Part shown: in pieces, positions 1-6,269 of the stretch
How positions within the stretch are numbered: position 1 is the first letter of the stretch
How the letters are laid out: each line of letters opens with the position of its first letter
NCBI GenBank assembly: GCA_014383605.1
Contig: JACNHM010000377.1
Location: 1-8,553 of the forward strand
Direction of reading: 5' to 3'
DNA length: 8,553 bases
From: Chloroflexota bacterium
GTDB lineage: Bacteria > Chloroflexota > Anaerolineae > UBA3071
The notes under the pieces: model-generated
Told to the model about the DNA's origin: nothing
What the model saw: only the letters and a program-made list of their open reading frames with translations
Database searches by the model: none
Made by a program: the position numbers and the translations under genes

Positions 1-569
1 GTGGGGAAGGTCTTGTCCAGTTGGGCCATGTGCCCGCCGATGGCAGGCTCTCGTTCCACCAGGTAGACCTTGTAGCCAGCGTCGGCAGCGGTCAACGCCG
101 CCTGGATACCGGCAATGCCACCACCCACCACCAACAATGCCGGCGTCACCGGCTCCGTGCGAGCGAATAGTGACTCCTGTAGCGCCACTCGCCACACGGC
201 GGAGCTGACCAGCCGCTTGGCTTTGGCCGTCGCTTGCCCCATGTCCTTGACGATCCAGGAACACTGCTCGCGGATGTTGGCCATCTGGAAGTAGTAGGGG
301 TTCAACCCCGCTTCGGCAACGGCGTTCTGAAAGGTGATCTCGTGCATGCGGGGCGTGCAAGAGGCCACCACCACCCGATTGACGCCCAGTTCCCGGATGT
401 CATCCTTGATCATATTCTGACCCGGTTCCGAGCAGACGTACTTGTACTGACGGGCGACGGTCACGTTCGGCAGCCCCTGTGCGAGCTTGACCACCTCGGC
501 GACGTTCACGGTGGCGGCGATGTTTGTGCCACAATCGCAAACGTAGACGCCAATCCTCGGTTGATCCAT
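1..569 (-). CDS. hdrA: HdrA, heterodisulfide reductase subunit A (partial, C-terminus beyond window)
   Basis: HdrA is the FAD and iron-sulfur subunit that links electron donors to HdrB/HdrC and can support flavin-based electron bifurcation. I translated the minus strand from ATG 567-569; 189 full codons are present and the frame is still open at the window edge. Visible are the N-terminal HdrA region with VCDCGTNIA (Cys11, Cys13), CSEPGQ (Cys46), ASCTPRMHE (Cys71) and ANIREQCSW (Cys103), then the FAD-binding GGGIAGIQAAL at about 149-159 and ERE-x-IGGHMAQLDKTFPT at the edge. These are hallmark HdrA sequences. The start is supported by the Shine-Dalgarno AAAGGAGGG 7 nt upstream. It follows the YgiT gene on the same strand after a 140-bp gap that holds an octamer repeat array ending right beside the ribosome binding site. 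The C-terminal ferredoxin-type clusters cannot be seen. Family certain; physiological partner unknown. Confidence 0.95.
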   Translation of the reverse strand, partial: MDQPRIGVYVCDCGTNIAATVNVAEVVKLAQGLPNVTVARQYKYVCSEPGQNMIKDDIRELGVNRVVVASCTPRMHEITFQNAVAEAGLNPYYFQMANIREQCSWIVKDMGQATAKAKRLVSSAVWRVALQESLFARTEPVTPALLVVGGGIAGIQAALTAADAGYKVYLVEREPAIGGHMAQLDKTFP

Positions 570-586
570 GAATTGCCCTCCTTTCA

Positions 587-658
587 GGTAGATGGGTAAA
601 CTGGTAAATTGGTAAACTGGTAAGTTGGTAAATTGGTAGATGAGGGAACTGGTAGAAC
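587..658 (-). repeat. Octamer tandem array (9 units) in the leader of hdrA
   Basis: Nine consecutive 8-bp units run from 587 to 658 on the plus strand: GGTAGATG, GGTAAACT, GGTAAATT, GGTAAACT, GGTAAGTT, GGTAAATT, GGTAGATG, AGGGAACT, GGTAGAAC. The consensus is GGTARAYT. Read in the direction of hdrA it is the C-rich strand, repeated ARTYTACC. It fills the gap between the antitoxin gene and hdrA and abuts the hdrA Shine-Dalgarno. The rest of the gap (659-709) shows nothing recognisable. Function unknown. Confidence 0.93.
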
Positions 659-709
659 GGTGTGAGCCGCCTGGGCAAGATCATCCACCATCTGAAGTTA
701 CCGCTTCTC

Positions 710-958
710 CTAAGCGTATGCTACTGTTGGCACCCGAATGTAGCGGTCCGGCTGCTCCGCTTTCTGGCGAATGGCAAAGAAACGCCGCTCGATCTCCTTT
801 AGGACGGCCGCGTCATAGTAAACCATTCCGCAGCTAAGGCATACTTCAACAGGCGTGTTCGGAACCAACAGGAACTCCCCTTTGTGACTGTAAAGGTAAT
901 CAATTCTTCGCTCTTCGTAGCGGTCGCTACCACAGAAGTTACACCGGATTTTGCTCAT
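710..958 (-). CDS. YgiT-type zinc finger (MqsA N-terminal-like) orphan antitoxin
   Basis: An 82-residue protein with two CxxC pairs, CNFCGS near the N-terminus and VEVCLSCGMVYYD in the middle, followed by a helix LKEIERRFFAI. This is the layout of YgiT-type zinc-finger proteins, which in many bacteria are antitoxins encoded just after a DUF4258 (MqsR-like) toxin. I chose ATG 956-958 rather than the in-frame ATG at 988, because GAGGAG lies about 9 nt upstream and the protein then starts right before the zinc ribbon. It overlaps the end of the upstream chimeric ORF by 20 bp, the usual toxin-antitoxin arrangement. The toxin itself is missing except for its last ~30 codons, so this is probably an orphan. 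The C-terminal MqsA DNA-binding domain is absent. Its role in DNA binding or autoregulation is inference. Confidence 0.85.
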   Translation of the reverse strand: MSKIRCNFCGSDRYEERRIDYLYSHKGEFLLVPNTPVEVCLSCGMVYYDAAVLKEIERRFFAIRQKAEQPDRYIRVPTVAYA

Positions 959-1442
959 CGGCTCTCTCTCCTCGCGTCCAGGGGTCAATGAACTTTAGCG
1001 GACGCGGAACGTAGACGGTGATAAGCACTATGGAGAAGAAGGTCGAAGTCAAGAGCAAGCGGTCGAGATAGCCCGCCGGTCTCCCATCCGCATCGAGCAG
1101 CAATTGCTCCCCGAAGAGCGACCCGTCATTCTTCAGCGGGGGCAGATGGGCATAGACCTGTTCCTGCCAGCAGGCCATCTGCTCCCAGGTGTCGAACAGG
1201 GTGAGGAGGTGCACCTCCTCACGGGTCTGAACTTCCATGCCTGGAAGCACCGTGATGTTAGTGCCTCGTGCCGCGTTGACCACCGCGGCGACGTTCTCGG
1301 CCGAATTGTGGTCAGTAGCGGCAATGATCTGCAGCCCCAACTCCTGCGCCCGCTCCACGATGAACTCCGGGAGCATCTCCAGTTCAGCGCAGGGCGAAAG
1401 ACAGGTGTGGAGGTGTAGGTCAGCCAGGAAAAAGCGCAACAT
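939..1442 (-). pseudogene. Truncated PHP-domain phosphoesterase fused in frame to a DUF4258 toxin tail
   Basis: Residues 1 to about 137 match the N-terminal part of small PHP-domain proteins: ADLHLHTCLSPCAE (metal-binding His10, His12), AATDHNS (Asp44, His45), LPGMEVQTREEVHLL (Glu70) and PPLKNDGSLFGEQLLLDADG. PHP proteins of this type normally run on past 200 residues and carry further metal ligands in a C-terminal HxDR/SDAH region, which is absent here. From about residue 138 the sequence switches to VLITVYVPRPLKFIDPWTRG, which resembles the C-terminal end of DUF4258 toxins (ITVY-x-P-x-P-x-K-W-x-D-x-x-TR). It then overlaps the antitoxin start exactly as a toxin gene would. I read this as a deletion junction near 1031. 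ATG 1440-1442 begins 27 bp after the hdrCB stop with only a weak ribosome site. The PHP enzyme is probably inactive and the toxin lost; the chimera may still be translated. Confidence 0.8.
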
Positions 1443-1469
1443 AGCCGGCCCACCGGGCCATGTCCTCGC

Positions 1470-2660
1470 TCAGGCGGCGGCCTGCATGGACTTCCACACC
1501 AGTTCGGTGAGGTCCATCGCCCCCACGCGGATCTTGTTCTGGCGGGCGCCTTCCTGTAGCGTCCGCTTGCACTGCTGGCAGGCCGAGAGGACGTACCGAG
1601 CGCCGGTGCCCTGCACCTGGGCCATCCGCTGCCTGGCAACACCGGCGGTGACGGTGCGGTCAGAGATTTCGACGTCACCACCGCCGCCGCAGCACATGGC
1701 GTTCTCGCGGATGCGCGACATCTCCCGGAAGTCCAATCCCGGGATGCGGGCCAGCACCTCGCGCGGCGCGTCGTAGACCCCGCTCTTGCGCCCCAGGTCG
1801 CAAGGGTCGTGGTAAGTCACCGTCTCCTCCACCGGCCCCAGGGGGAAGGGGTCACCGGCGAGCAACTCCGCCAGGCACTCAGTGGCGTGCTGGAACTGAA
1901 GGCCAGAGACATCCACGAATTCAGGATAGAGGTGGGCCCAGGCATAATAGCAGGAAGGGCAGGTGAAGACGACGCGCTTCACCCCTGCTTCTCGCGCCCT
2001 CTCGACGTTATGTCGAGCCAGCTTCGCCATCCGCCCGCCCATGCCAGCGATATGGAGGGGATATCCGCAGCACCACTCGTCTTCTCCCAATGTCGTGAAC
2101 TCCACATCCGCTCGCTCCAGAATCTGCACGAAAGCCTGCGGGATGCTGTAGACACGAGGATAGAAGGAGCTGACGCAGCCTACGAAGTACAGCACCTCTG
2201 CTTGCTTCCGGCCAGGCTTCACGCCCAAGGGAATGCGAGCCAGGTTCTGGCTCCAGATGTTGCGAGTGGTGTTGTCGTCACCGGAGATGTTGTACTGCGT
2301 GGCGACCGTCTCCCCGAACATCCTCATCCCTTCGGGAACGTTGATGTCCTTACCAAAGGAATACTCCTTCAGGGCGATCATGGCATCCATGAGGTCAATG
2401 CCCCGCGGGCATTGCACCTGGCATGACTTGCACGTGGTGCAGAGCCAGAAGGTGCGGCTGTTCAGTACCTCGTCCCGCATGCCCAGGTTCACCATGCGCC
2501 ACACCTGCCGTGGCGTGTAATCCATGGCATAGGACGTAGGACAGGTGGTCGAACAGGTGCCGCACTGGATGCACCTGCGCAGCTTCTCCAGCGGATCAAT
2601 GACTTCGAGGAACGAACGGTCAAGGGCCGGACTGGCCAGGTCGAGTCTCTCCAACGTCAT
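1470..2660 (-). CDS. HdrC-HdrB fusion (HdrD-like) heterodisulfide reductase subunit
   Basis: A 396-residue iron-sulfur protein fusing HdrC- and HdrB-type modules. The N-terminal half has two [4Fe-4S] ferredoxin motifs: CIQCGTCSTTC (Cys30, 33, 36, 40) and CTTCKSCQVQCPRG (Cys74, 77, 80, 84). Two CCG domains follow. The first has Cys162, Cys197-Cys198 and CPSC 234-237; the second has Cys287, Cys323-Cys324 in MCCGGGGD, and CQQC 361-364. Spacings of about 34-36 residues fit the cysteine pattern that in HdrB binds non-cubane clusters, so both sites look complete. The start ATG 2658-2660 has AAGGAGGG 7 nt upstream. The likely role is a thiol/disulfide or quinone-like reductase half of a complex with HdrA, encoded downstream on the same strand but separated by two remnant genes. 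Substrate cannot be deduced; a bacterium is unlikely to use CoM-S-S-CoB. Related families include GlpC and lactate-utilisation LutA/LldE proteins, but the neighbouring HdrA favours Hdr. Confidence 0.92.
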   Translation of the reverse strand: MTLERLDLASPALDRSFLEVIDPLEKLRRCIQCGTCSTTCPTSYAMDYTPRQVWRMVNLGMRDEVLNSRTFWLCTTCKSCQVQCPRGIDLMDAMIALKEYSFGKDINVPEGMRMFGETVATQYNISGDDNTTRNIWSQNLARIPLGVKPGRKQAEVLYFVGCVSSFYPRVYSIPQAFVQILERADVEFTTLGEDEWCCGYPLHIAGMGGRMAKLARHNVERAREAGVKRVVFTCPSCYYAWAHLYPEFVDVSGLQFQHATECLAELLAGDPFPLGPVEETVTYHDPCDLGRKSGVYDAPREVLARIPGLDFREMSRIRENAMCCGGGGDVEISDRTVTAGVARQRMAQVQGTGARYVLSACQQCKRTLQEGARQNKIRVGAMDLTELVWKSMQAAA

Positions 2661-2782
2661 TAATTTTCCCTCCTTGAATTCACTGAGCTAATCGAGATTG
2701 CCTCAACTCTTCTTCTCCGGCGACGATAAATGCTTGAAGCCACTTGCGCACCGCCGGAATGTCCTGCGATTTTCGATCACCG
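2661..2782 (-). other. Gap with a coding-like remnant between DRTGG gene and hdrCB
   Basis: This 122-bp gap contains the hdrCB ribosome site. On the same strand it also holds an open stretch from 2787 to a TGA at 2680-2682 that reads like protein (DIPAVRKWLQAFIVAGEEEL within it). No good start codon precedes it; the frame is closed by TGA at 2788-2790. It may be the end of a lost gene. Product not recognised. Confidence 0.3.
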
Positions 2783-3151
2783 CTACCTCACCGGCCCGAT
2801 TTGGCAAGATATGTCGCAGCCTCTCGCTCCTGCCTGATGCAGGCGACCGCAGGCCTCGAACATGGTGAGGGAGGTGGTTGCCAGGGGAAGGCCCTTTTCT
2901 TTAGCCAGGGCAACCGTTTGCGGCGGAGGATGCTTGCCACGCACGAAGATAATGGCTGCCATGTCGGCCATCTCCACCGTGCGCACGACCTGAGGATTGC
3001 ACAAGCCGGTTAGCAGCACGGAGCCGGGCTCGGCGAAGGCCAGAACGTCGCTCATCAGGTCGGCCGCGCCGACGCAGGGGATCTCCATATCGAGGTCGGC
3101 ATCGAAGAGCAGATCCCCTTCCGCAACAGAGATAATTTGACCAAGTTTCAT
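2783..3151 (-). CDS. DRTGG-domain protein
   Basis: A protein of about 122 residues resembling stand-alone DRTGG-domain proteins. It has the start MKLGQIISVAEGDLL, the segment GAADLMSDVLAFAEPGSVLLTG, a central IIFVRGKHPPPQTVALAKEKGLPLATTSL and the closing FEACGRLHQAGARG. These small proteins often sit beside iron-sulfur redox or [FeFe]-hydrogenase gene sets together with PHP proteins and are thought to sense ligands; their biochemical role is not settled. I prefer ATG 3149-3151, where family members begin with MKL; an in-frame GTG three codons upstream (3160) is possible. The ribosome site is weak (GTGAGTG). The last ~11 residues (CDISCQIGPVR) look unlike the family's usual end. Its 5' side overlaps a broken zinc-ribbon gene whose promoter probably now drives it. 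Confidence 0.75.
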   Translation of the reverse strand: MKLGQIISVAEGDLLFDADLDMEIPCVGAADLMSDVLAFAEPGSVLLTGLCNPQVVRTVEMADMAAIIFVRGKHPPPQTVALAKEKGLPLATTSLTMFEACGRLHQAGARGCDISCQIGPVR

Positions 3152-3160
3152 GGCACTCAC

Positions 3161-3354
3161 AATTGATACATTTCTTACTCTTGCCGGCCACGAACAACGG
3201 CTCGTCCATCGTCTGGACGTGCTTTCTCATGCCAGGTTCTACTGGGCGCCAACGGCTGCCCGCAGTGCACGCATTTCTCCAGGCCACATTCCACAATCAC
3301 CCGCTTGGCGTTCGGGAAATTCCGTCGTGGACGACGGCTCGGCTGTTTAGTCAT
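3161..3354 (-). pseudogene. Frameshifted N-terminal fragment of a zinc-ribbon (possibly transposase-like) gene
   Basis: From ATG 3352-3354 one frame gives RRNFPNAKRVIVECGLEKC and then VHCGQPLAPSRTWH. At about 3229 the sense continues in another frame as MRKHVQTMDEPLFVAGKSKK followed by CINCECH. Joined, the two pieces make one plausible zinc-ribbon domain (CxxC then CxxC), separated by a frameshift compatible with loss of two bases. The first frame stops at 3175-3177. The second has no natural end, because the sequence passes into the DRTGG gene start. The ribosome site AGGGGGAG and a strong promoter are intact. My impression that this is the N-terminus of a transposase-like family is from memory of similar zinc-ribbon openings and is uncertain. 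The gene is dead; its control region may still be working for the downstream genes. Confidence 0.6.
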
Positions 3355-3384
3355 CCTACTCCCCCTACTGCTTCGGTTGCTTCT

Positions 3385-3412
3385 ATTATACTCCATCTCG
3401 GAGTGATGTCAA
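3385..3412 (-). promoter_or_regulatory. Near-perfect sigma-70 promoter
   Basis: On the minus strand TTGACA (plus 3407-3412) and TATAAT (plus 3385-3390) are both exact consensus hexamers separated by 16 bp. It lies about 30 bp upstream of the zinc-ribbon fragment's ATG and points into the DRTGG-hdrCB-PHP'-YgiT-hdrA run. No terminator is visible between it and the DRTGG gene. Activity is inferred. Confidence 0.75.
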
Positions 3413-3627
3413 AACAGTCGGGGAACATAGCCACTAAATGTAGATCAACGTCAATCGGCTGGCTGACCCGGTACGACTCATCCCATCCAACGCCCACGTA
3501 TCCCTCAACCCCTGGGAAGGCATCAACGGCTGATAGGTTGGCCCGCATGGTGATCACGTGCAAGTGGGGAAGGGAATACCTTCCCCACCGCTCTATTCTA
3601 ACACAGATGCCCAGGCCCAAGAATGAC
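3413..3627. other. Gap between the lipoprotein gene and the operon promoter
   Basis: About 215 bp with no convincing gene. It holds the 3564-3588 hairpin. A minus-strand open frame crosses it and runs through the promoter, but shows no recognisable motif or good ribosome site. Confidence 0.5.
3564..3588 (-). terminator. Hairpin downstream of yfhO-lipoprotein pair
   Basis: GTGGGGAAGG (3564-3573), loop GAATA, CCTTCCCCAC (3579-3588) form a perfect 10-bp stem with a 5-nt loop, 39 bp after the lipoprotein stop. The position fits a transcription end. There is no run of T after the stem on the minus strand, so it is not a classical intrinsic terminator; it could be an RNA-stabilising or processing hairpin. 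Confidence 0.5.
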
Positions 3628-3774
3628 CTAGCGCATATACGTCGGCGGCACGATCACTACCGTGGGCACAGCCTGCGGCACACAGGCAGCCAACAACAGC
3701 ATGGCAAACGCGAGACTAATCACCTGCTGGAGCACCCAACGACTTGAGCCCTGTGAGATACCCTTCTCCGTCAT
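3628..3774 (-). CDS. Very small lipoprotein (48 residues)
   Basis: The ATG at 3772-3774 overlaps the TGA stop of the upstream membrane-protein gene (ATGA overlap), suggesting translational coupling. A short positively charged N-region (Arg12) is followed by a hydrophobic segment VISLAFAMLLLAAC, whose lipobox is Leu28-Ala29-Ala30-Cys31. Signal peptidase II cleavage before Cys31 would leave a mature lipopeptide of only 18 residues, CVPQAVPTVVIVPPTYMR, rich in Pro and Val. The stop is TAG at 3628-3630, followed by the 3564-3588 hairpin. A purine-rich GAAAGAG lies upstream. It was recognised from composition and position, not from a known family. It may be a real micro-lipoprotein or the residue of a longer lipoprotein cut at its C-terminus. 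Confidence 0.55.
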   Translation of the reverse strand: MTEKGISQGSSRWVLQQVISLAFAMLLLAACVPQAVPTVVIVPPTYMR

Positions 3775-6269
3775 CCTTCTGCTCTTTCTGCTCTTCCGCT
3801 GCCTTTTCTCCGGCAAAACCAGATCAGCCCGGCCAACAGCGCCAGCGCGGCCACGCCGCTGACGGCTGCGCCCAGGCGGAAGCTGGTCGGCGCGTAGACG
3901 AAGCGCAGGCGCGTCGTCCCCGGCTCCACGGCCACAGCGCGGAAAGCGTAGTTCGCTCGCTGCACCAGACGCTCGCCCCCGCCTTCCTCGAAGGCCCGCC
4001 AGCCAGGGTAGAAGACCTCGCTCAGCACCAGAATCCCTGGTTCGCTGGCCTCGACCTCGACCACGATCTCGTTGGGGCTGTAAGCCACGATCTCCGCCCG
4101 CTCCGGCCCGCTGGCCGCGGCCAGCGGCGGAGCCTCCCCCTCCACCACCACCGCCATCGCCGGATCGAAATCGGGGGCGTGCACCGCCGCCCAGGCCGCT
4201 TCGTGATCGGACACGGCCACCGCTTGATGTACCAGGAAGGCCCGCGGCAGCGCCTGGCGGTTGCGGTAGACGTTGAGCTGTGGATCGCCTTCGAAGGCCA
4301 GCTCGAACTTGTCCCAGTCCAACGCCACGTCCTTGCGGCCGATGACGTAGCGGGCGTTGAGGAAATCGTACAGCGGCGACGAGCGACTGCCCATCCCCTC
4401 CCAATACCGTTCGTAGTCGGCCAGGACGAGCGGGTTGACCACGCCCCACACGTCGTCCAGGCCGTGCAGCAGCGCCGTGTCCGGCTGCCAGAGCTGGTCA
4501 ATTCCCGTACGGGCATCCACACGGAAACGCTCAGCGTCATTGCGCAGGAAGCTGACGATCTGCCGATGCTCGAAGGTGGCGGTGGGATCGTCCGCCCCCA
4601 GGTCGTTGTAGGCTCCTGTGCTGGCCAGATCGAGGAAGATGAGCAGCACGGCCAGCAGGCCCAGCGTGCGCGGCTTGGCCCAGCCGTAGCGCCGCGCCGC
4701 CAGCAGCGCCAGGCTGGCCAGCAACAGCGCCGCGAAGATGGCCACGGCGATGACGGCCACGGAGATGCGCGAGAGGATCTCCGGGCTCTTGTCCTGCCCC
4801 GTGATCAGGGCGAAGTAGGCCAGCGGCAAGCCCACAGCGCAGGTGGCGCCCGCCGCCCAGGCCGTCACGCGGAAGACGCGCCGCAGGGGAGCTGCGTCGC
4901 TTTCCGACGGGCGCAGTAAAGCATCGAGGCCCAGCGCCGCCAGAGCGGCCAGTCCGAAGTCCATCACCAGCACCAGCCGCGCCGGGGCGCGGAACTGGCC
5001 GAAGCCCGGCGCCAGCGTGGCCAGCCAGCCGTGGGGCAGGCTGTAGATGCCCAGGGCAATGAGGAACGTGGTCACGGCCAGTCCCAGCAGCGCCCACATG
5101 CGCCGCGGGCGGCCGCGCAGCACGGCCAGCAGCGCCAGGATCAGCGGCAGCACGCCCAGATAGCCCACCTCCACCCGTGGCCAAAGCCCCCAATGGAACT
5201 GCGGTCCCCGCCCGAAGTAGCCGGGGATGAGCAGGCCGATCCACTGCGCCGGCGAGAGGGAATAGCCCACCGTTTGCTGGTAGTCCCAGCCGGCGCGGGC
5301 GGTGTGGCCGGTCAGCTCCAGGCTGGGGAGGAGCACGACAGCGGCCAGCAGGAAGGAAACGAGCAGACAAGTACAAAAGTAGACAAGGAAACTGCTAAAT
5401 TGGTAGATTGGGAAATTGGTAGATTGGGAAATTGGTGGATTGGTAGATTGGCCAGTTGATCTTCGCTCGCTCCACTGCAGATAGAGGCAGAAGGCGGAAT
5501 ACAGGACCAGGGCCAGCGCCACAAAGAGCGTGATCTGAGCATGACCAGCCAGTGTGGCCATGCCTAACAGAGCGCCAGCAACCACCGCCCATCTAATCTC
5601 TAATCTCTGATCTCTAATACCCCGAAGGTAAGCCCAGAAGACCCAGGGCAGCCAACTGGCCACGGCGATGAGGTTCAGGTTGCCGAAGTGGGTGAGGAAG
5701 CCGTCGGAGAACATGAAAGCCAGCGCCCCGGCCAGGCACGCCCAGCGGCTCAACGGCGCGCCGTCTTCACGCCAGCGGGCCAGCCGCAGCAGCAGGTACA
5801 TTCCCGCCCCCGCCCACCAGAAGTGCAAGATGCTCAGCCATTGCATCGTGCGGTAGTCCAGCGGGCGGGCCAGGAAGAAGGCCAGCACATTGACGGGATA
5901 GAACAGCCCGGCCTGAATGTCGCCGACGAAGGGTGCACCGCCGTAGAGGTGCGGGTTCCAGAGGGGAATGATCCCCTGACGAAAGCTCCGGGCGGCGAAT
6001 TGGTACGTGGGATAGAGGAACGAGGCCAGATCGCCGCCGTTGGCGGGCATCCACGACCCGCCCCAGAGGATGCGCCAGAAGAAGCCCACGGCGGCCAGGG
6101 CCAGCGCGCCCAGGCTGGCCACGTCCCGGTGATATGCCGCTGTCCAGCGCCCGCGGCGATGTCCTTGCCAGGTGATGAGGTAGGCTGCCAGCCAGAACAA
6201 AGCGATGAAGAGCAAAAGCAATGGACTGCTATCCTTTCGCCAGGACGGTAGATTGGTGAATTGGTACAT
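3771..6269 (-). CDS. YfhO-family polytopic membrane protein (GT-C-like)
   Basis: An 832-residue membrane protein. Repeated hydrophobic segments are seen throughout residues 16-540 plus a last one near 800-823 (GAAVSGVAALALLAGLIWF) before a basic tail. The N-terminal signature GGDLASFLYPTYQFAARS (78-95), IIPLWNPHLYGGAPFVGDIQ (100-119) and LFYPVNVLAF is typical of YfhO proteins, which are GT-C-like and linked in some Firmicutes to glycosylation of cell-wall polymers. A soluble domain follows, then FYPGWRAF and YAPTSFRLG. The ATG at 6267-6269 lies inside an octamer array, so the first residues (MYQFTNLP) are repeat-encoded. A TTG at 6219-6221 with AAAGGA 11 nt upstream, just before the first membrane segment, is an equally good start. 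Two repeat-derived insertions are translated: residues ~217-226 (heptamer) and ~271-295 (octamer). Substrate unknown. Confidence 0.88.
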   Translation of the reverse strand: MYQFTNLPSWRKDSSPLLLLFIALFWLAAYLITWQGHRRGRWTAAYHRDVASLGALALAAVGFFWRILWGGSWMPANGGDLASFLYPTYQFAARSFRQGIIPLWNPHLYGGAPFVGDIQAGLFYPVNVLAFFLARPLDYRTMQWLSILHFWWAGAGMYLLLRLARWREDGAPLSRWACLAGALAFMFSDGFLTHFGNLNLIAVASWLPWVFWAYLRGIRDQRLEIRWAVVAGALLGMATLAGHAQITLFVALALVLYSAFCLYLQWSERRSTGQSTNPPISQSTNFPIYQFSSFLVYFCTCLLVSFLLAAVVLLPSLELTGHTARAGWDYQQTVGYSLSPAQWIGLLIPGYFGRGPQFHWGLWPRVEVGYLGVLPLILALLAVLRGRPRRMWALLGLAVTTFLIALGIYSLPHGWLATLAPGFGQFRAPARLVLVMDFGLAALAALGLDALLRPSESDAAPLRRVFRVTAWAAGATCAVGLPLAYFALITGQDKSPEILSRISVAVIAVAIFAALLLASLALLAARRYGWAKPRTLGLLAVLLIFLDLASTGAYNDLGADDPTATFEHRQIVSFLRNDAERFRVDARTGIDQLWQPDTALLHGLDDVWGVVNPLVLADYERYWEGMGSRSSPLYDFLNARYVIGRKDVALDWDKFELAFEGDPQLNVYRNRQALPRAFLVHQAVAVSDHEAAWAAVHAPDFDPAMAVVVEGEAPPLAAASGPERAEIVAYSPNEIVVEVEASEPGILVLSEVFYPGWRAFEEGGGERLVQRANYAFRAVAVEPGTTRLRFVYAPTSFRLGAAVSGVAALALLAGLIWFCRRKGSGRAERAEG
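5386..5457 (-). repeat. Octamer tandem array inside the yfhO-like CDS
   Basis: Nine 8-bp units (plus strand AGGAAACT, GCTAAATT, then GGTAGATT/GGGAAATT alternating, GGTGGATT, GGTAGATT, GGCCAGTT). It is translated as residues ~271-295, giving an octapeptide rhythm QSTNPPIS, QSTNFPIY. It sits in a loop between two hydrophobic segments (after LYLQWSERR and before FLVYFCTCLLVSF). The length, 72 bp, is a multiple of both 8 and 3, so the frame is kept. Confidence 0.92.
5591..5618 (-). repeat. Heptamer tandem array (ATTAGAG) inside the yfhO-like CDS
   Basis: Four 7-bp units on the plus strand: ATCTAAT, CTCTAAT, CTCTGAT, CTCTAAT. On the coding strand they read ATTAGAG, ATCAGAG, ATTAGAG, ATTAGAT and encode IRDQRLEIR, at about residues 218-226 in a loop after the FWAYLRG segment. 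The variant unit turns what would be TAG into CAG. Confidence 0.8.

Noticed and set aside
587..658. CRISPR-like array
   Set aside because: The units are 8 bp with no spacers and there are no cas genes; these are simple tandem repeats.
400..684. A 94-residue minus-strand frame reading through the octamer array (PIYQLTSLPIYQFTHLP)
   Set aside because: Its second half lies antiphase inside hdrA, and the rest is array. It only shows that the array is open on this strand.
3351..3620. An 89-residue minus-strand open frame upstream of the DRTGG operon
   Set aside because: It has no recognisable motif, no good ribosome site, overlaps the consensus promoter and contains the 3564-3588 hairpin. Probably chance.
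3163..3747. A 194-residue plus-strand frame opposite the DRTGG upstream region
   Set aside because: It is low-complexity and His/Thr/Pro-rich, and is antisense to the zinc-ribbon fragment, the promoter and the lipoprotein gene; no protein features.
3775..4449. The upstream part of a 273-residue frame ending with the small lipoprotein
   Set aside because: It lies out of frame within the YfhO-like gene and is extremely rich in Arg and Gly, a GC shadow. Only its last 48 codons, from ATG 3772-3774, make sense as a gene.
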